This document shows positions 17,533 through 28,673 of a DNA stretch of 49,612 bases, piece by piece. Position 1 is the first letter of the stretch; every line of letters begins with the position of its first letter. The notes beneath the pieces were generated by a model. It searched no databases. It was not told where the DNA came from and worked only from the letters and a program-made list of their open reading frames with translations. The DNA is taken from NCBI GenBank assembly GCA_902761635.1, contig CACWLG010000045.1:1-49612 (forward strand), read 5' to 3'. Made by a program: the position numbers and the translations under genes. This stretch comes from Oscillospiraceae bacterium. GTDB lineage: Bacteria > Bacillota > Clostridia > Oscillospirales > Oscillospiraceae.

Positions 17533-19437
17533 ATGTCAGACAATATTGAAAAAGTAACACAGGAATATGACGCCTCGCAGATCCAGGTGCTCGAGGGCCT
17601 GGAGGCGGTGCGCAAGCGGCCGGGCATGTACATCGGCTCGACGTCTTCCTCCGGCCTGCATCACCTGGTCTATGAGATCGTGGACAATTCCATCGACGAG
17701 GCCCTGGCCGGCTACTGCACCCATATTGAGGTTGTCATTGAGCCGGGCGATATCATCCGCGTCTCCGACAATGGCCGCGGCATCCCCGTGGATATTCAGG
17801 AGCAGACCGGAAAGCCCGCCCTGGAAGTGGTCTTTACCGTTCTGCACGCGGGCGGCAAGTTCGGCGGCGGGGGCTACAAGGTCTCCGGCGGTCTGCACGG
17901 TGTGGGCGCCTCGGTCGTCAACGCCCTCTCCGAGTGGCTGGAGGTCGAGGTCTGCAAGGACGGCAAGCGCCATGTCATGAAGTTCTCCCGCGGCGCCATC
18001 ACCGAGCCCATGCGCGTCGTGGGCGAGACGGACAAGACCGGCACAACCGTCCGCTTTAAGCCAGACCCCGAGATGTTTGACGAGACAGTGTACGACTATG
18101 ACACCCTGCGCCGCCGCATGCGTGAGCAGGCCTTCCTGAACGCCGGCCTTGCCATCACCATTGAGGATCAGCGCCCGGGTCAGGAGCAGAGTCAGCGCTT
18201 CCGCTACGAGGGCGGCATCCGGGAGTTCGTGCGCTATTTAAACCGTCACAAGACCCCGATTCACGAGGATGTGATCTATATCTCCGGCGAAAAGGGCGAC
18301 GCTGTGGCTGAGATCGCCCTGCAGTATAACGATGATTTCAAGGATACGCTGGTCTCCTTTGCCAACGACATCCATACCCCCGAGGGCGGCATGCACGAGA
18401 CGGGCTTCAAAACAGCCCTGACACGCGTTATCAACGCCTACGGCCAAAAAAACAACATCATCAAGGGCGACGACAAGGTCTCCGGCGACGATGTGCGCGA
18501 GGGTATTTCTGCCGTCATCTCCGTCAAGCTCCCCGAGGCGCAGTTTGAGGGTCAGACCAAGCAGAAGCTCGGCAACGCCTATATCCGCACACTGGTTGAT
18601 TCGCTTGTAAACGATCAGCTCACCACCTATTTTGAGGAGCATCCCCAGGTCGCCAAGGCCATCCTGGATAAGGCACTCATGGCAAACCGCGCCCGCGAGG
18701 CCGCGCGCAAGGCCCGTGATTCCGTGAGGAGGAAGACGGGGCTGGAATCCGGTCAGATGCCGGACAAGCTCCAGGACTGCAATGAGCGCGATCCCAGCCT
18801 CTGCGAAATCTACATCGTCGAGGGTGACAGCGCCGCAGGCTCCGCCATCCAGGGCAGGGATTCAAGATTCCAGGCCATCCTCGCCATGTGGGGCAAGATG
18901 CTCAATGTGGAGAAGGCCCGGGCCGACAAGATCTACGGCAACGACAAGCTCTATCCCCTCATCGTCTTCAATATTGAGAAGCTCCGCTACCACAAAATCA
19001 TCATCATGGCCGATGCTGACGTGGACGGCAGCCATATCCGCACCCTGCTTCTGACCTTCTTCTTCCGCTACATGCGCCCGCTCATCGAGCGCGGTTACGT
19101 CTACTCCGCCGTGCCGCCGCTCTATAAGCTCACCCGCGGCAAGACCCAGAAGGTCGCCTACTCCGATGAGGAGCGCGACAAGATCTCGGCAGAACTGCGC
19201 AGCGACAACCAGAACGCGAAGGTGGATATCTCCCGCTTCAAAGGTCTCGGCGAGATGGACCCTCACGAGCTCTGGGAGACAACCATGGACCCGGAGACAA
19301 GAACGCTCCGCCGCATCACCCTCAACGACGCCATCGAGGCCGACCAGGTCTTCACCATTCTGATGGGCGAGGACGTGGAGCCGCGCCGCGAGTGGATCGA
19401 GCAGAACGCGAAATATGTCGTGAATCTGGACATCTGA
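17533..19437 (+). CDS. gyrB: DNA gyrase subunit B
   Basis: This 634-residue ATPase subunit works with GyrA to introduce negative supercoils. The GHKL ATP-binding domain has [31 protein letters not shown] and the [15 protein letters not shown] lid. The transducer follows. The TOPRIM domain has [23 protein letters not shown] (split over the metal site) and [21 protein letters not shown]. The C-terminal [20 protein letters not shown] is the GyrA-binding tail. The length is normal. TAGGAGAAG precedes the ATG. Confidence 0.98.
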   Translation: MSDNIEKVTQEYDASQIQVLEGLEAVRKRPGMYIGSTSSSGLHHLVYEIVDNSIDEALAGYCTHIEVVIEPGDIIRVSDNGRGIPVDIQEQTGKPALEVVFTVLHAGGKFGGGGYKVSGGLHGVGASVVNALSEWLEVEVCKDGKRHVMKFSRGAITEPMRVVGETDKTGTTVRFKPDPEMFDETVYDYDTLRRRMREQAFLNAGLAITIEDQRPGQEQSQRFRYEGGIREFVRYLNRHKTPIHEDVIYISGEKGDAVAEIALQYNDDFKDTLVSFANDIHTPEGGMHETGFKTALTRVINAYGQKNNIIKGDDKVSGDDVREGISAVISVKLPEAQFEGQTKQKLGNAYIRTLVDSLVNDQLTTYFEEHPQVAKAILDKALMANRAREAARKARDSVRRKTGLESGQMPDKLQDCNERDPSLCEIYIVEGDSAAGSAIQGRDSRFQAILAMWGKMLNVEKARADKIYGNDKLYPLIVFNIEKLRYHKIIIMADADVDGSHIRTLLLTFFFRYMRPLIERGYVYSAVPPLYKLTRGKTQKVAYSDEERDKISAELRSDNQNAKVDISRFKGLGEMDPHELWETTMDPETRTLRRITLNDAIEADQVFTILMGEDVEPRREWIEQNAKYVVNLDI

Positions 19438-19445
19438 TATGCCTT

Positions 19446-19594
19446 TGCCTCCCCCGGCCGCGCAGCGGCGTTTGGGGGAAGGGGACCGCTTCATCGGTGG
19501 AAGGGGTTTGTGCGAAGACGGACACCCCTTCAGTCATGGCCTCGCGGGAGATCGGCCATGACAGCTCCCCTGGAGGGGGAGCCTATAAGGAGGA
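19446..19594. repeat. Structured intergenic repeat ending GGGAGCCTATAAGG, upstream of gyrA
   Basis: The gyrB-gyrA gap is filled by a repeat: CCGCTTCATCGGTGGAAGG, then CCCTTCAGTCATGG, a CATGGCC/GGCCATG stem, and a closing CAGCTCCCC / GGGGGAG hairpin with GCCTATAAGG. A second divergent copy is at 23119-23310. The 3' end merges into the AAGGAGG that is the gyrA Shine-Dalgarno. Confidence 0.7.
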
Positions 19595-19603
19595 ATAATT
19601 ACA

Positions 19604-22126
19604 TTGGCACATAAACGAGACTACAAGCCTGAGGACATTGCGTTCCCGAATCAGGCCATTACCGAATCCGAGCTGGTCAGCGAGATGCAGACCAGCTATA
19701 TCGACTACGCCATGTCGGTCATCGTCGGGCGCGCCCTGCCGGACGTGCGCGACGGTTTAAAGCCTGTACACCGGCGCATCCTCTACACCCTGTATGAGGA
19801 CGGCCTGACCGCCGACAAGCCCTTCAAGAAGTCCGCCACCTGCGTGGGCGACGTGCTGGGCCGTTACCATCCCCACGGCGACGCTTCCGTCTATGACGCC
19901 ATGGTGAGACTGGCACAGAGCTTTTCCATGCGCTATATGCTCATCGACGGCCACGGCAACTTCGGCTCTGTGGACGGCGACCCCCCTGCCGCCTACCGCT
20001 ATACCGAGGCGCGCATGTCGAAAATCTCCAACGAAATGCTGCGGGATATCGACAAGGAGACCGTGGACTGGGACCCCAACTTTGACGAGACGCGCAAGGA
20101 GCCCCGGGTCCTGCCCTCCAAGTTCCCGAATCTGCTGGTCAACGGCTCCTCCGGCATCGCCGTCGGCATGGCCACCAACATCCCGCCCCACAATCTCACC
20201 GAGGTTATCAACGCCTGTGTCTGTGTGCTGGACAATCCTGAGGCCACGCTCTCTGACCTCATGCAGCACATCACAGGTCCGGACTTCCCCACGAGGGGCA
20301 TCATCATGGGCCGCAGCGGCATCCGCCAGGCCTACCTCACCGGCCGAGGCAAGATCATCGTGCGCGCCCGCGCAGAGTTTGAGGAGTTCGGCCAGGGCCG
20401 CACCCGCATCATCGTGACGGAGCTGCCCTATCAGGTAAACAAGCGCCAGCTCATCAAGAACATCGCCGACCAGGTACACGACAAGCGCCTGGAGGGGATC
20501 TCCGACCTGCGCGACGAGACCGACCGCAACGGCATGCGCATGGTCATCGAGCTGAAAAGAGACGCCAATCCCCAGGTGGTCCTGAACCGTCTCTTCGCCC
20601 AGACTGCCATGCAGTCGAGCTTTTCGATCAACATGCTGGCCCTGGTCAACAACCAGACCCAGCCGCGCATCCTCTCCCTGCGGCACATCCTGGATGAGTA
20701 CCTCGCCTTCCAGGAGGAGATCATCGTGCGCCGCACGAAGTTTGACCTCAAGAAAGCCCTCGAGCGCGCCCACCTGCTGGAAGGGCTGCTCATCGCCCAG
20801 GACAATATCGACGAGGTCATCCACATCATCCGCACAAGCTATGATAACGCCAAGGCCCGCCTCATGGAGCGCTTCAATCTCGATGATGTGCAGGCCCAGG
20901 CCATCTGCGACATGCGCCTGATCGCCCTGCAGGGCCTCAACCGCGAGAAGCTCGAAAACGAATACAAGGAGCTCGAGGAGCGCATCGCCTATTACCGCGA
21001 GCTGCTGGCCGATCCCGAGAAGGTCAAGGCTGTTTTGAAGGATGAGCTTCTTGCCCTGCGCGACAAGTACGGGGATGAGCGCCACACCGAGATCCAGGAC
21101 GTGGCGGACGAGATCGACATTGAGGATCTCATTGAGGAGGAGCAGTGCGTCTATACCCTGACCCACGGCGGCTATATCAAGCGCACCCCGGTCAGCGAGT
21201 ATCGGGCCCAGGGCCGCGGCGGCCGCGGCATCCGCGCCATGGCCACCAAGGACGAGGATTATGTGGAGACCGTCTTCACCGCCTCGACCCATGACTATAT
21301 CCTCTTCTTTACCTCCAAGGGCCGGGTCTTCATCAAGAAGGGCTACCAGATCCCGGAGGCGGGCAGAAGCGCCAGGGGCACCAATATCGTGAACATCATC
21401 CCCGTGGAGAACGGGGACGAGCCGGAAAAGGTCAGCGCCATGATCCGTGGGCGCGGCATGGAGGAGGAGAGCTATCTCTTCTTCGTGACAAGAAACGGCA
21501 CTGTCAAGCGCATCGAGCAGACGGCGCTTCGCAACATCCGTTCCAACGGTATCCGTGCCATCACCCTCGACGAGGGGGACGAGCTCATTTCCGTCCTCTC
21601 CACGACGGGGAACGAGGATATCTTTATCGCGACAAGAAACGGCATGTCCGTCTGCTTCAACGAAACCGAAGTGCGCGCCATGGGCCGCATGGCCGTCGGT
21701 GTGCGCGGCATCCGCCTCAGAGAGGGCGATTTCGTCATCGGCGCCGGGGCCTCCGGACAGGGGGGTGAGGTGCTCACCGTTACCGAAAAGGGCTACGGCA
21801 AGCGCACCGCTCTCAGCGAGTACGCGGTCAAGGGCCGCGGCGGTATCGGCGTAAAGAACTATAACTGCACCGGCAAGACCGGCCTCATCGCCGATGTGAA
21901 GCTTGTTACCGGGGACGAGGACCTGCTGATCATCACGGACGACGGCACCATCATTCGCATGGCGGTCGACCGGGTAAGCCTCCTGTCTCGCTCCACTCAG
22001 GGCGTGCGCCTTATGCGCCTTGTGGAAACCAGCCGCGTCATTTCGATCGAATGCACCGAGAAGGCGGCTGAGGACACGGCGGAGGACGGGACGGAAGACG
22101 ACGCCGGAAACGGAGAAGAAACGTAA
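19604..22126 (+). CDS. gyrA: DNA gyrase subunit A
   Basis: This 840-residue subunit breaks and rejoins DNA. The winged-helix/tower domain has [20 protein letters not shown] near the start, the quinolone-region [17 protein letters not shown], and the active-site Tyr in [11 protein letters not shown]. The C-terminal beta-pinwheel holds the GyrA box QGRGGRG, which favours gyrase over topoisomerase IV ParC. The tail is acidic and Thr/Asp/Glu rich. The start is a TTG (19604) chosen for AAGGAGG nine nt upstream and the N-terminus [12 protein letters not shown]. Its Shine-Dalgarno comes from the end of a dispersed repeat. Confidence 0.97.
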   Translation: MAHKRDYKPEDIAFPNQAITESELVSEMQTSYIDYAMSVIVGRALPDVRDGLKPVHRRILYTLYEDGLTADKPFKKSATCVGDVLGRYHPHGDASVYDAMVRLAQSFSMRYMLIDGHGNFGSVDGDPPAAYRYTEARMSKISNEMLRDIDKETVDWDPNFDETRKEPRVLPSKFPNLLVNGSSGIAVGMATNIPPHNLTEVINACVCVLDNPEATLSDLMQHITGPDFPTRGIIMGRSGIRQAYLTGRGKIIVRARAEFEEFGQGRTRIIVTELPYQVNKRQLIKNIADQVHDKRLEGISDLRDETDRNGMRMVIELKRDANPQVVLNRLFAQTAMQSSFSINMLALVNNQTQPRILSLRHILDEYLAFQEEIIVRRTKFDLKKALERAHLLEGLLIAQDNIDEVIHIIRTSYDNAKARLMERFNLDDVQAQAICDMRLIALQGLNREKLENEYKELEERIAYYRELLADPEKVKAVLKDELLALRDKYGDERHTEIQDVADEIDIEDLIEEEQCVYTLTHGGYIKRTPVSEYRAQGRGGRGIRAMATKDEDYVETVFTASTHDYILFFTSKGRVFIKKGYQIPEAGRSARGTNIVNIIPVENGDEPEKVSAMIRGRGMEEESYLFFVTRNGTVKRIEQTALRNIRSNGIRAITLDEGDELISVLSTTGNEDIFIATRNGMSVCFNETEVRAMGRMAVGVRGIRLREGDFVIGAGASGQGGEVLTVTEKGYGKRTALSEYAVKGRGGIGVKNYNCTGKTGLIADVKLVTGDEDLLIITDDGTIIRMAVDRVSLLSRSTQGVRLMRLVETSRVISIECTEKAAEDTAEDGTEDDAGNGEET

Positions 22127-22129
22127 AAG

Positions 22130-22209
22130 AGTGTAAAGTTTGGAGTGAGAGTTAAAGTGTGCCTTCGGCACATGGTTTAATCAACCTATAACTCCACACT
22201 CCAGACTCC
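22130..22209. repeat. Motif pair AGTTTGGAGT ... AACTCCACACT
   Basis: Two inverted copies of the short motif, at 22130-22153 and 22190-22209, flank a small hairpin, GTGCCTTCGGCAC, between gyrA and the next gene. The same pairing is seen at 49058/49182. Confidence 0.55.
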
Positions 22210-22237
22210 TGACTGAATCAAGGGGAGGTGCGCTTCC

Positions 22238-22684
22238 ATGAACAACAAGCAAAGCAGCAAGGGCTCCGGCACGGTGACCCTTGTAATCATCGCGGTGACG
22301 GTCCTGCTCTATCTGTTCTCATCGGATCTCGATTCGGAGAATCTGCCTGTCGTCATTGCCTCTGTGCTCATCGTCGCGTTCACCATGGTCATCGTCACTT
22401 TTATCTCGAAGATAAAGGGAAACAAGGGCGGCGACAAAAAACAGACAGCCGTACCGCTCAACCGCCCCTTCCCCCAGCCCACGGCAGGGAAGATGCAGCA
22501 TGCCTCCGTCCTCAAGCACAGGGACGAAGCGGAGGAGGTTATAACCTGCGGACATAAGAGCGGGAAGGAAAAGTACCTCGAACAGGTGGAGGGCTTTTAT
22601 AAAAACGGCCTCATCGACCGAGACGAGTACAAGATCCTCAGGGCAAAGTACGAAAAGCTCGAGATCCCGGAGGATTACCATTGA
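22238..22684 (+). CDS. Small membrane protein with SHOCT-like C-terminus
   Basis: This 148-residue protein is not a family I can name with certainty. Two hydrophobic segments, about residues 12-29 ([15 protein letters not shown]) and 37-57 ([20 protein letters not shown]), form a hairpin of transmembrane helices. A basic linker and a soluble tail follow. The last 35 residues ([20 protein letters not shown] and on) resemble the SHOCT or short C-terminal oligomerisation motif, with the L.ksGlIteeEy pattern. The start follows GGGGAGGTG. The stop overlaps the TTG start of rnhA by 4 nt (TTGA). Confidence 0.75.
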   Translation: MNNKQSSKGSGTVTLVIIAVTVLLYLFSSDLDSENLPVVIASVLIVAFTMVIVTFISKIKGNKGGDKKQTAVPLNRPFPQPTAGKMQHASVLKHRDEAEEVITCGHKSGKEKYLEQVEGFYKNGLIDRDEYKILRAKYEKLEIPEDYH

Positions 22685-23118
22685 AAACAGTCGAAATCTA
22701 TACCGACGGCGCGTGCAGCGGCAACCCCGGGCCCGGCGGCTGGGGGGCGATTCTGCGTTATAAGGGCGTAGAAAAGGAAATCTCCGGCGGCGAGGCCATG
22801 ACCACCAATAACCGCATGGAGCTGACCGCTGTCATTCAGGCGCTGCTGCACCTCAGGGAGAAGTGCGTGGTGGAGCTCTGGTCCGACTCCAAATACGTCA
22901 TCGACGCGCTGGAAAAGGGCTGGGCCTGGGGCTGGCGTAAGAAGGGCTGGATCAGGTCCGACAAAAAGCCGGCTCTCAATCCCGACCTCTGGGAAATGCT
23001 GCTGGATCTTACAAGCCAGCACGAGATGCACTACCATTGGGTCAAGGGCCACGCGGACAATGAATACAACAATCGCTGCGACGCGCTGGCCGTCGCGGAG
23101 CGGGAAAAATACGCGTGA
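22681..23118 (+). CDS. rnhA: Ribonuclease HI
   Basis: This 145-residue nuclease cuts RNA in RNA-DNA hybrids. It shows [20 protein letters not shown] (first catalytic Asp) and [13 protein letters not shown] (catalytic Glu). [25 protein letters not shown] has the third catalytic Asp and the basic handle. [21 protein letters not shown] carries the last His-Asp elements. The full E. coli-type handle is present. The start is TTG at 22681, with GGAGGATT upstream inside the previous gene. Confidence 0.97.
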   Translation: MKTVEIYTDGACSGNPGPGGWGAILRYKGVEKEISGGEAMTTNNRMELTAVIQALLHLREKCVVELWSDSKYVIDALEKGWAWGWRKKGWIRSDKKPALNPDLWEMLLDLTSQHEMHYHWVKGHADNEYNNRCDALAVAEREKYA

Positions 23119-23310
23119 GCCTTTTCCCTCCCTTTGAAAAAAAGGAGGGAGACCGCTTGCGGTGGTGGGATCGATCAGATTTGCACATTGTTCGATGAAA
23201 GCGTGTGCAGGACAGTCGATCCCTCAGTCAGCTCTGCTGGCAGCAAGCCCGGTTCGTCGTGCGCTTCCCGCGCGTCGCCAGGCTCCCTTTCACAAAGGGA
23301 GCCTATAAGG
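23119..23310. repeat. Structured intergenic repeat, second copy, ending GGGAGCCTATAAGG
   Basis: This shares the landmarks of the gyrA-upstream copy: GGGAGACCGCTTGCGGTGG, CGATCCCTCAGTCAGC, and GGCTCCCTTTCACAAAGGGAGCC at the 3' end, then TATAAGGAAG. The last bases again supply the Shine-Dalgarno of the downstream gene. Confidence 0.7.
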
Positions 23311-23321
23311 AAGATGATTTT

Positions 23322-25067
23322 ATGACAAACAAACCCATCAATTACAAAGCCCCGCCCCTTCAGATCTTCGCCCGCTACATCGGGCGGCACAAGAGGCTTT
23401 TTGCGTTGGATATGGCCTGCTCGGTGGCGGTTGCGCTGGTGGATCTCATCTTCCCCTATGTCTCACGGAAAAGCATGTACACGCTTCTGCCCGAAAAGCA
23501 GTATAAGGCCTTTTTCGCGGTCATGCTGCTGATGGCGGGGGCATATGTTATCAAGGCGGCGCTCAATTATCTGATCGTGGTTTATGGCCACCGCATGGGC
23601 GTACTCACCGAGTCCGACATGCGCCGCGACCTCTTCGAGCATATGCAGAACCTGAGCTTCTCCTACTACGACAGGCACCGCACCGGCGTTCTCATGAGCC
23701 ATATCACCTCCGACCTTTTCGACGTGACGGAGCTTGCCCATCACGGGCCGGAGAATCTGCTGATCTGCGCGCTCACCTTTTTCGGCTCCATGCTCGTCAT
23801 GCTCACCATCAGCTGGCGGCTCGCCCTTGCGCTCTTTCTGGTGCTGGCGGTGAGCGTCTGGTTCACCCTGAACCAGCGGATGCGCATGCGCAGAGCCAAT
23901 ATCGAGGTCAAGCGCAAGACCGGGGAAATCTACGCCGCCATCGAATCCAGCATTTCCGGCATCCGCACTGCCAAGGCCTTTGCCAATGAGGAGAAAGAGA
24001 GCGAGAAGTTTGATGCCGCAAACGCCCTCTACCGGGGCGCGAAGGTGGAGTACTACCGCGCGATGGCGGGCTTTCAAAGCGGCATGGAGTTTTCCTCCGG
24101 CATTGCCCAGGTGGCGGTCATCGCCGTGGGCGGCCTTCTCATCATGGGCGGGGAGCTCAGCTATGTGGACCTGATCACGTTTTCGCTCTACATTACGACC
24201 TTCGTCAATCCCATACGCCGCCTGTCCCAGTTCTCCGAGACCTATATGCAGGGCATGGCGGGCTTTTCCCGCTTTCTCGAGGTCATGAACACCGAGCCCG
24301 CCGTCACCGACGCGCCCGATGCGAAAACGCTCGGTGAGGTCTCGGGCGAGGTCGAGTACCGGGACGTGAGCTTTTCCTATCAGAACGGCCTGCCGGTACT
24401 GCGCCATGTGAACCTGCACGTCAGGCCCGGCGAGTGCCTGGCCCTGGTCGGGCCCTCCGGCGGCGGCAAGACCACCATCTCCAACCTGCTCCCCCGCTTC
24501 TATGACGTGACGGACGGCGCAGTGCTGGTGGACGGGCAGGACGTGCGCAGTGTTACACAGGCGAGCCTTCGCCGCAACATCGGCGTCATCCAGCAGGAGG
24601 TCTTCATGTTCGCCGGCACCGTGCGCGAGAACATCCGCTACGGCCGCCCGGACGCCAGCGACACGGAGATCGTGGAGGCCGCGGTGCGCGCGGAGATCCA
24701 CGACGAGATCATGCAGATGCCGGACGGCTACGACAGCTATATCGGCGAGCGGGGCATTATGCTCTCCGGCGGACAGAAACAGCGCATTTCCATTGCCCGC
24801 GTCTTTCTCAAAAACCCGAAGATCCTGGTGCTGGATGAGGCGACCTCCGCCCTTGACACCGTTACCGAGCAGCGCATCCAGGCGTCGCTTGATGAGCTCA
24901 GCCGGGGCCGCACCACCATCGTCATCGCCCACCGCCTCTCCACGGTCAAGCATGCCGATTGCATCGCCGTTGTGGAGGATGAACATATCGTCGAACAGGG
25001 CAGCCATGACGAGCTCATGGCGAAAGACGGCGTCTACGCCGCGCTATGCCGCGCGCAGGCGCTGTAA
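23322..25067 (+). CDS. ABC transporter, fused permease and ATPase (half-size exporter)
   Basis: This 581-residue exporter subunit has six predicted membrane helices in residues about 15-300, with SYYDRHRTGVLMSHITSDL in the first coupling region. The nucleotide-binding domain follows: Walker A LVGPSGGGKTTISNLLPRFY, Q-loop IQQEVFMFAGTVREN, signature LSGGQKQRISIARVFL, Walker B ILVLDEATSALD and the switch His in VIAHRLSTVKHAD. All catalytic elements are intact, so a homodimer is possible. The substrate cannot be inferred; homologues move lipids, drugs or peptides. I use the ATG at 23322 with AAGGAAG because sequence upstream is repeat. Confidence 0.92.
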   Translation: MTNKPINYKAPPLQIFARYIGRHKRLFALDMACSVAVALVDLIFPYVSRKSMYTLLPEKQYKAFFAVMLLMAGAYVIKAALNYLIVVYGHRMGVLTESDMRRDLFEHMQNLSFSYYDRHRTGVLMSHITSDLFDVTELAHHGPENLLICALTFFGSMLVMLTISWRLALALFLVLAVSVWFTLNQRMRMRRANIEVKRKTGEIYAAIESSISGIRTAKAFANEEKESEKFDAANALYRGAKVEYYRAMAGFQSGMEFSSGIAQVAVIAVGGLLIMGGELSYVDLITFSLYITTFVNPIRRLSQFSETYMQGMAGFSRFLEVMNTEPAVTDAPDAKTLGEVSGEVEYRDVSFSYQNGLPVLRHVNLHVRPGECLALVGPSGGGKTTISNLLPRFYDVTDGAVLVDGQDVRSVTQASLRRNIGVIQQEVFMFAGTVRENIRYGRPDASDTEIVEAAVRAEIHDEIMQMPDGYDSYIGERGIMLSGGQKQRISIARVFLKNPKILVLDEATSALDTVTEQRIQASLDELSRGRTTIVIAHRLSTVKHADCIAVVEDEHIVEQGSHDELMAKDGVYAALCRAQAL

Positions 25068-25109
25068 TATCCGCATAGTATAGTGCAAAACACAATATCA
25101 AGGTAAACT

Positions 25110-28100
25110 ATGGAACAACTCATCAATCAAATACTCACCCACAAGGAAGCTGCCGCCCTCCCCTCCCTGCTGGAGAGCGGAGGGCTTCCCGCACTCATTT
25201 CCGGCCTCTCTCCGGTGCACCGGGCCAATTTGGCGGCGGCGCTGTACATTCAGCTCCGCATGCCGCTCTTTGTCCTCTGCCCGGACGATACCGCCGCCGA
25301 GAGCTTTGCGCGGGATCTCGCCGCCATGACCGGGAAGGAGATCACCGTTCTCGGGATGCGCGACTATGTCTTCTATCCTGCCGAGGCTGTCTCCCGGCCC
25401 GCCGAGCAAAAGCGTATTGCCGCTTTGTATAAGCTCGCCGCAGGGGAGAGCGAGATCACCGTCGCCTCCGTCTCCGGCCTCATGCAGCGCACGTTTCCGC
25501 CGGATCTCCTAAAGCGCGCGGCGTATGAAATTCGGGACGGCGCCGCCTGTCCACCCGAGGAGGCGGAGGAGGCGCTGCTGCGCTGCGGCTATACCCGCTG
25601 CGAGCAGGTGGAGGGCCCCGGCCAGTTCGCCCGGCGCGGCGGCATCCTGGACTTCTTCTCCCCTGCTGACGCGGAGCCCGTGCGCATCGAGTTCTGGGGA
25701 GACGACATCGACTCCATGGCGCACTTTGACGTGCAGAGCCAGCGGCGCGGCGATCCTCTCAATTTCTGCCGTATCCTCCCGGCGCTGGAGGCCCTGCCCT
25801 CCCTCTCGCCCGGCGGTGCGGGCGCGGTGGCGCGGGAGATCGGGCGTTTTGGCGACACCTATATCAAGCGCCGCAAGGGCGAAAACGCCCAGGCCCTGGC
25901 CGCCACCCTGCGCGCCGACGCGGAAAAGCTCGCCGAGGGCCTCACCCTCCCGGATGCGGATCGGTATCTGCCGATCCTGTATGAAGAGGCCAGCGGCTTT
26001 GACTATATCCCTGAAAACGCCCTGCTCTTTCTCGACCAGCCGGGACGCTGCAGCGAGCGGGCAAGGGCATTTGAAAAGCAGCTTGCGGAGGATGTGGCAG
26101 AGCTGCAAAAACGCGGCATGATGGCCATGAGCGCCGACGGCTTTCGTCTGAGTGCCGAGAAGCTTTTCAAGCTTCTGCCGGAGTTTCCCCTCTACATGGC
26201 GGACGCCTTCACCGTAGGGCGGGGGCCGGTGCAGCCGAAGACCCTCACCAGCATCGCTGCCAAGCAGCTCCCGAGCTATGCCGGCTCTGCCGCGGCCGCA
26301 GCGGAGGATGTGGCGGCCTACCTCAAACAGAATTACCGGGTCGTGGTCCTTGCCGGGGACGAACGGCGCGCCAAAACTCTGCAGGAGTTTTTCCACGACA
26401 AGGGCATCGACGCCCTCATCGACCCGACCCTCAAGCGCCTGCCGACGGACGGGCAGTGCCGCATCGCCGTGGGCGCAGTGTCCGCGGGTTATGAGTACCC
26501 GGCCATCCGCCTCACGGTCCTGACCGACGCCCAGCTTGTCCGCTCCCGCGGAAAGACCGCGAAGGCGGGCAAAAAGCTGCCTCCCAACCGCCAGCGCATC
26601 GAGTCCTATTCCGACCTCTCGCCGGGCGATTTCGTGGTGCATGAAAACCATGGCATCGGCAAATTCGCGGGCATCGTGCGCATGCAGGTGGACGGCTTCG
26701 ACAAGGATTATATCAAGCTCGACTATGCGGGGGGCGACACCCTCTATGTCCCTGCCACGCAGCTTGACATGGTGACCAAGTATACTGGTGCGGGCGAGGA
26801 AAAGCCTGTGCGCCTGAGTAAAATGGGAGGAGCCGAGTGGGCCAGGACCCGCAGCCGCGCCAAGGCCTCAGCCAAGGACATGGCAAAGCGCCTCATCCAG
26901 CTCTACGCCCAGCGCCAGCGTCTGCCGGGCCACGCCTTCGCCCCGGACAGCGAGTGGCAGCGGGAGTTTGAGGAGAACTTCGGCTATACCGAGACGGACG
27001 ATCAGCTGAGGTGCGTCAGTGAAATCAAGGCGGATATGGAGTCCTCCGTGCCCATGGATAGGCTTCTGTGCGGGGACGTGGGCTTCGGCAAGACCGAGGT
27101 GGCCCTGCGCGCCGTGATGAAGTGCGTGCTCGACGGCAAGCAGGCCGCAATCCTCGTGCCCACCACGGTGCTGGCCCAGCAGCATTACCAGACCGCTCTG
27201 CAGCGCTTTTTCGGCTTCCCGGTGCAGATCGGAGTGCTGAGCCGCCTTGGCGCCGGAGCGGGCAACACCAAGACCCTCCGGGATCTGGAGAGCGGGAAGC
27301 TCGACCTTGTGATCGGTACGCACCGCCTTCTCGGCAAGGATGTGAAATTCAAAAACCTCGGCCTTCTCGTGGTGGATGAGGAGCAGCGTTTCGGCGTCAC
27401 CCACAAGGAGCATATCAAGGAGCTCTCGAAGGGCGTGGACGTACTGACCCTCACGGCAACGCCCATCCCCCGCACACTCAATATGGCCATGTCCGGCATC
27501 CGCGACATGTCGAATATCGAGGAGCCGCCGGAGGACCGCCTGCCGGTGCAGACCTTCGTGCTGGAGCATGACTGGGGCATCGTGGCCGACGCCATCCGGC
27601 GCGAGATCCAGCGCGGCGGGCAGGTCTATTACCTGCATAACCGCGTCGACGACATCGACCGCACCGCCGTCCGCCTGCGCGAGCTTCTGGAGGACGTGAC
27701 GGTCGCCGTGGCCCACGGGCAGATGGAAAAGAACATGCTGGCTTCGGTGATGGACTCTGTTGTGAGCGGCGAGACTCAGGTTCTGGTGTGCACCACCATT
27801 ATCGAGACGGGCATCGACATCCCGAACGTCAACACCCTCATCATTGAGGACGCGGATAAGCTGGGCCTTGCGCAGCTCCATCAGATCCGGGGCCGTGTGG
27901 GCCGTTCCACCAGACGTGCCAGCGCCTATCTCACCTTCCGGCGGGACAAGGTGCTCACCGAGATCGCCGAGAAACGCCTCAACGCCATCCGGGACTTCGC
28001 GGCCTTCGGCTCCGGCATGAAAATCGCCATGCGCGATCTGGAGATCCGCGGCGCGGGCAGCCTGCTCGGCGCCGAACAGTCGGGCCACATGGTGGACGTG

Positions 28101-28610
28101 GGTTACGACATGTATATGAAGCTCTTGAATGAGGCCGTGCTGGAAGCGCGCGGCATCGAGGTGCCGCAGCGGGCCGAATGCTCGGCAGACCTCGCCGTGG
28201 CGGCGAACATCCCCGAGCGCTATATCGAATCAGCCGAGCAGCGCATGGACATCTATCGGCGTATCGCCCTCATCCGCACCGAGGCGGAGGCGGACGACCT
28301 GACCGATGAGCTCATCGACCGCTTCGGCGAGACGCCGCCGGGGGTCAACGCCCTCATTCACGTGGCGCTCCTGCGCGGCGAGGCGGGCAAGGCCGGCATC
28401 ACGGACATTGCCCAGAAGGCCGGGACGCTCCGCTTCACAGTGGCGGATTTCAATATGGAAAAGGTCTCCACCCTCTATGCAAGGCCCGAATACAAAAACC
28501 GCCTGCGGGTCGAGGCGGGCTCCAAGCCCTGCCTCAGCGTCAAGATCCAGAACAAAAACCGTGTCATCGACGAGGCGAGAAAATTTGTCGCGGACTGGCA
28601 GGCACTTTAA
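25110..28610 (+). CDS. mfd: Transcription-repair coupling factor Mfd
   Basis: This 1166-residue translocase removes stalled RNA polymerase and recruits UvrA. The N-terminal UvrB-like module is at about 1-350. The RNA polymerase-interacting domain (CarD-like, DLSPGDFVVHENHGIGKFAG) is near residue 510. The translocase has Walker A GDVGFGKTEVALRA near 655, DEEQ box VVDEEQRFGV near 752, and LTATPIPRTLNMAMSG, followed by the TRG motif region. The C-terminal D7 domain covers the last 170 residues. Full length for the family. A short gap separates it from the ABC exporter; AAGG precedes the ATG. Confidence 0.97.
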   Translation: MEQLINQILTHKEAAALPSLLESGGLPALISGLSPVHRANLAAALYIQLRMPLFVLCPDDTAAESFARDLAAMTGKEITVLGMRDYVFYPAEAVSRPAEQKRIAALYKLAAGESEITVASVSGLMQRTFPPDLLKRAAYEIRDGAACPPEEAEEALLRCGYTRCEQVEGPGQFARRGGILDFFSPADAEPVRIEFWGDDIDSMAHFDVQSQRRGDPLNFCRILPALEALPSLSPGGAGAVAREIGRFGDTYIKRRKGENAQALAATLRADAEKLAEGLTLPDADRYLPILYEEASGFDYIPENALLFLDQPGRCSERARAFEKQLAEDVAELQKRGMMAMSADGFRLSAEKLFKLLPEFPLYMADAFTVGRGPVQPKTLTSIAAKQLPSYAGSAAAAAEDVAAYLKQNYRVVVLAGDERRAKTLQEFFHDKGIDALIDPTLKRLPTDGQCRIAVGAVSAGYEYPAIRLTVLTDAQLVRSRGKTAKAGKKLPPNRQRIESYSDLSPGDFVVHENHGIGKFAGIVRMQVDGFDKDYIKLDYAGGDTLYVPATQLDMVTKYTGAGEEKPVRLSKMGGAEWARTRSRAKASAKDMAKRLIQLYAQRQRLPGHAFAPDSEWQREFEENFGYTETDDQLRCVSEIKADMESSVPMDRLLCGDVGFGKTEVALRAVMKCVLDGKQAAILVPTTVLAQQHYQTALQRFFGFPVQIGVLSRLGAGAGNTKTLRDLESGKLDLVIGTHRLLGKDVKFKNLGLLVVDEEQRFGVTHKEHIKELSKGVDVLTLTATPIPRTLNMAMSGIRDMSNIEEPPEDRLPVQTFVLEHDWGIVADAIRREIQRGGQVYYLHNRVDDIDRTAVRLRELLEDVTVAVAHGQMEKNMLASVMDSVVSGETQVLVCTTIIETGIDIPNVNTLIIEDADKLGLAQLHQIRGRVGRSTRRASAYLTFRRDKVLTEIAEKRLNAIRDFAAFGSGMKIAMRDLEIRGAGSLLGAEQSGHMVDVGYDMYMKLLNEAVLEARGIEVPQRAECSADLAVAANIPERYIESAEQRMDIYRRIALIRTEAEADDLTDELIDRFGETPPGVNALIHVALLRGEAGKAGITDIAQKAGTLRFTVADFNMEKVSTLYARPEYKNRLRVEAGSKPCLSVKIQNKNRVIDEARKFVADWQAL

Positions 28611-28673
28611 AAGTTCACAAAAGCGTGTTATAGTAGCAAACGTACATTTCCATAACCAAGGAGAGACGTCACA

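Noticed and set aside
19757-22171. 804-codon minus-strand open frame opposite gyrA
   Set aside because: GyrA motifs and the GyrA box are on the plus strand; the other frame is antisense composition.
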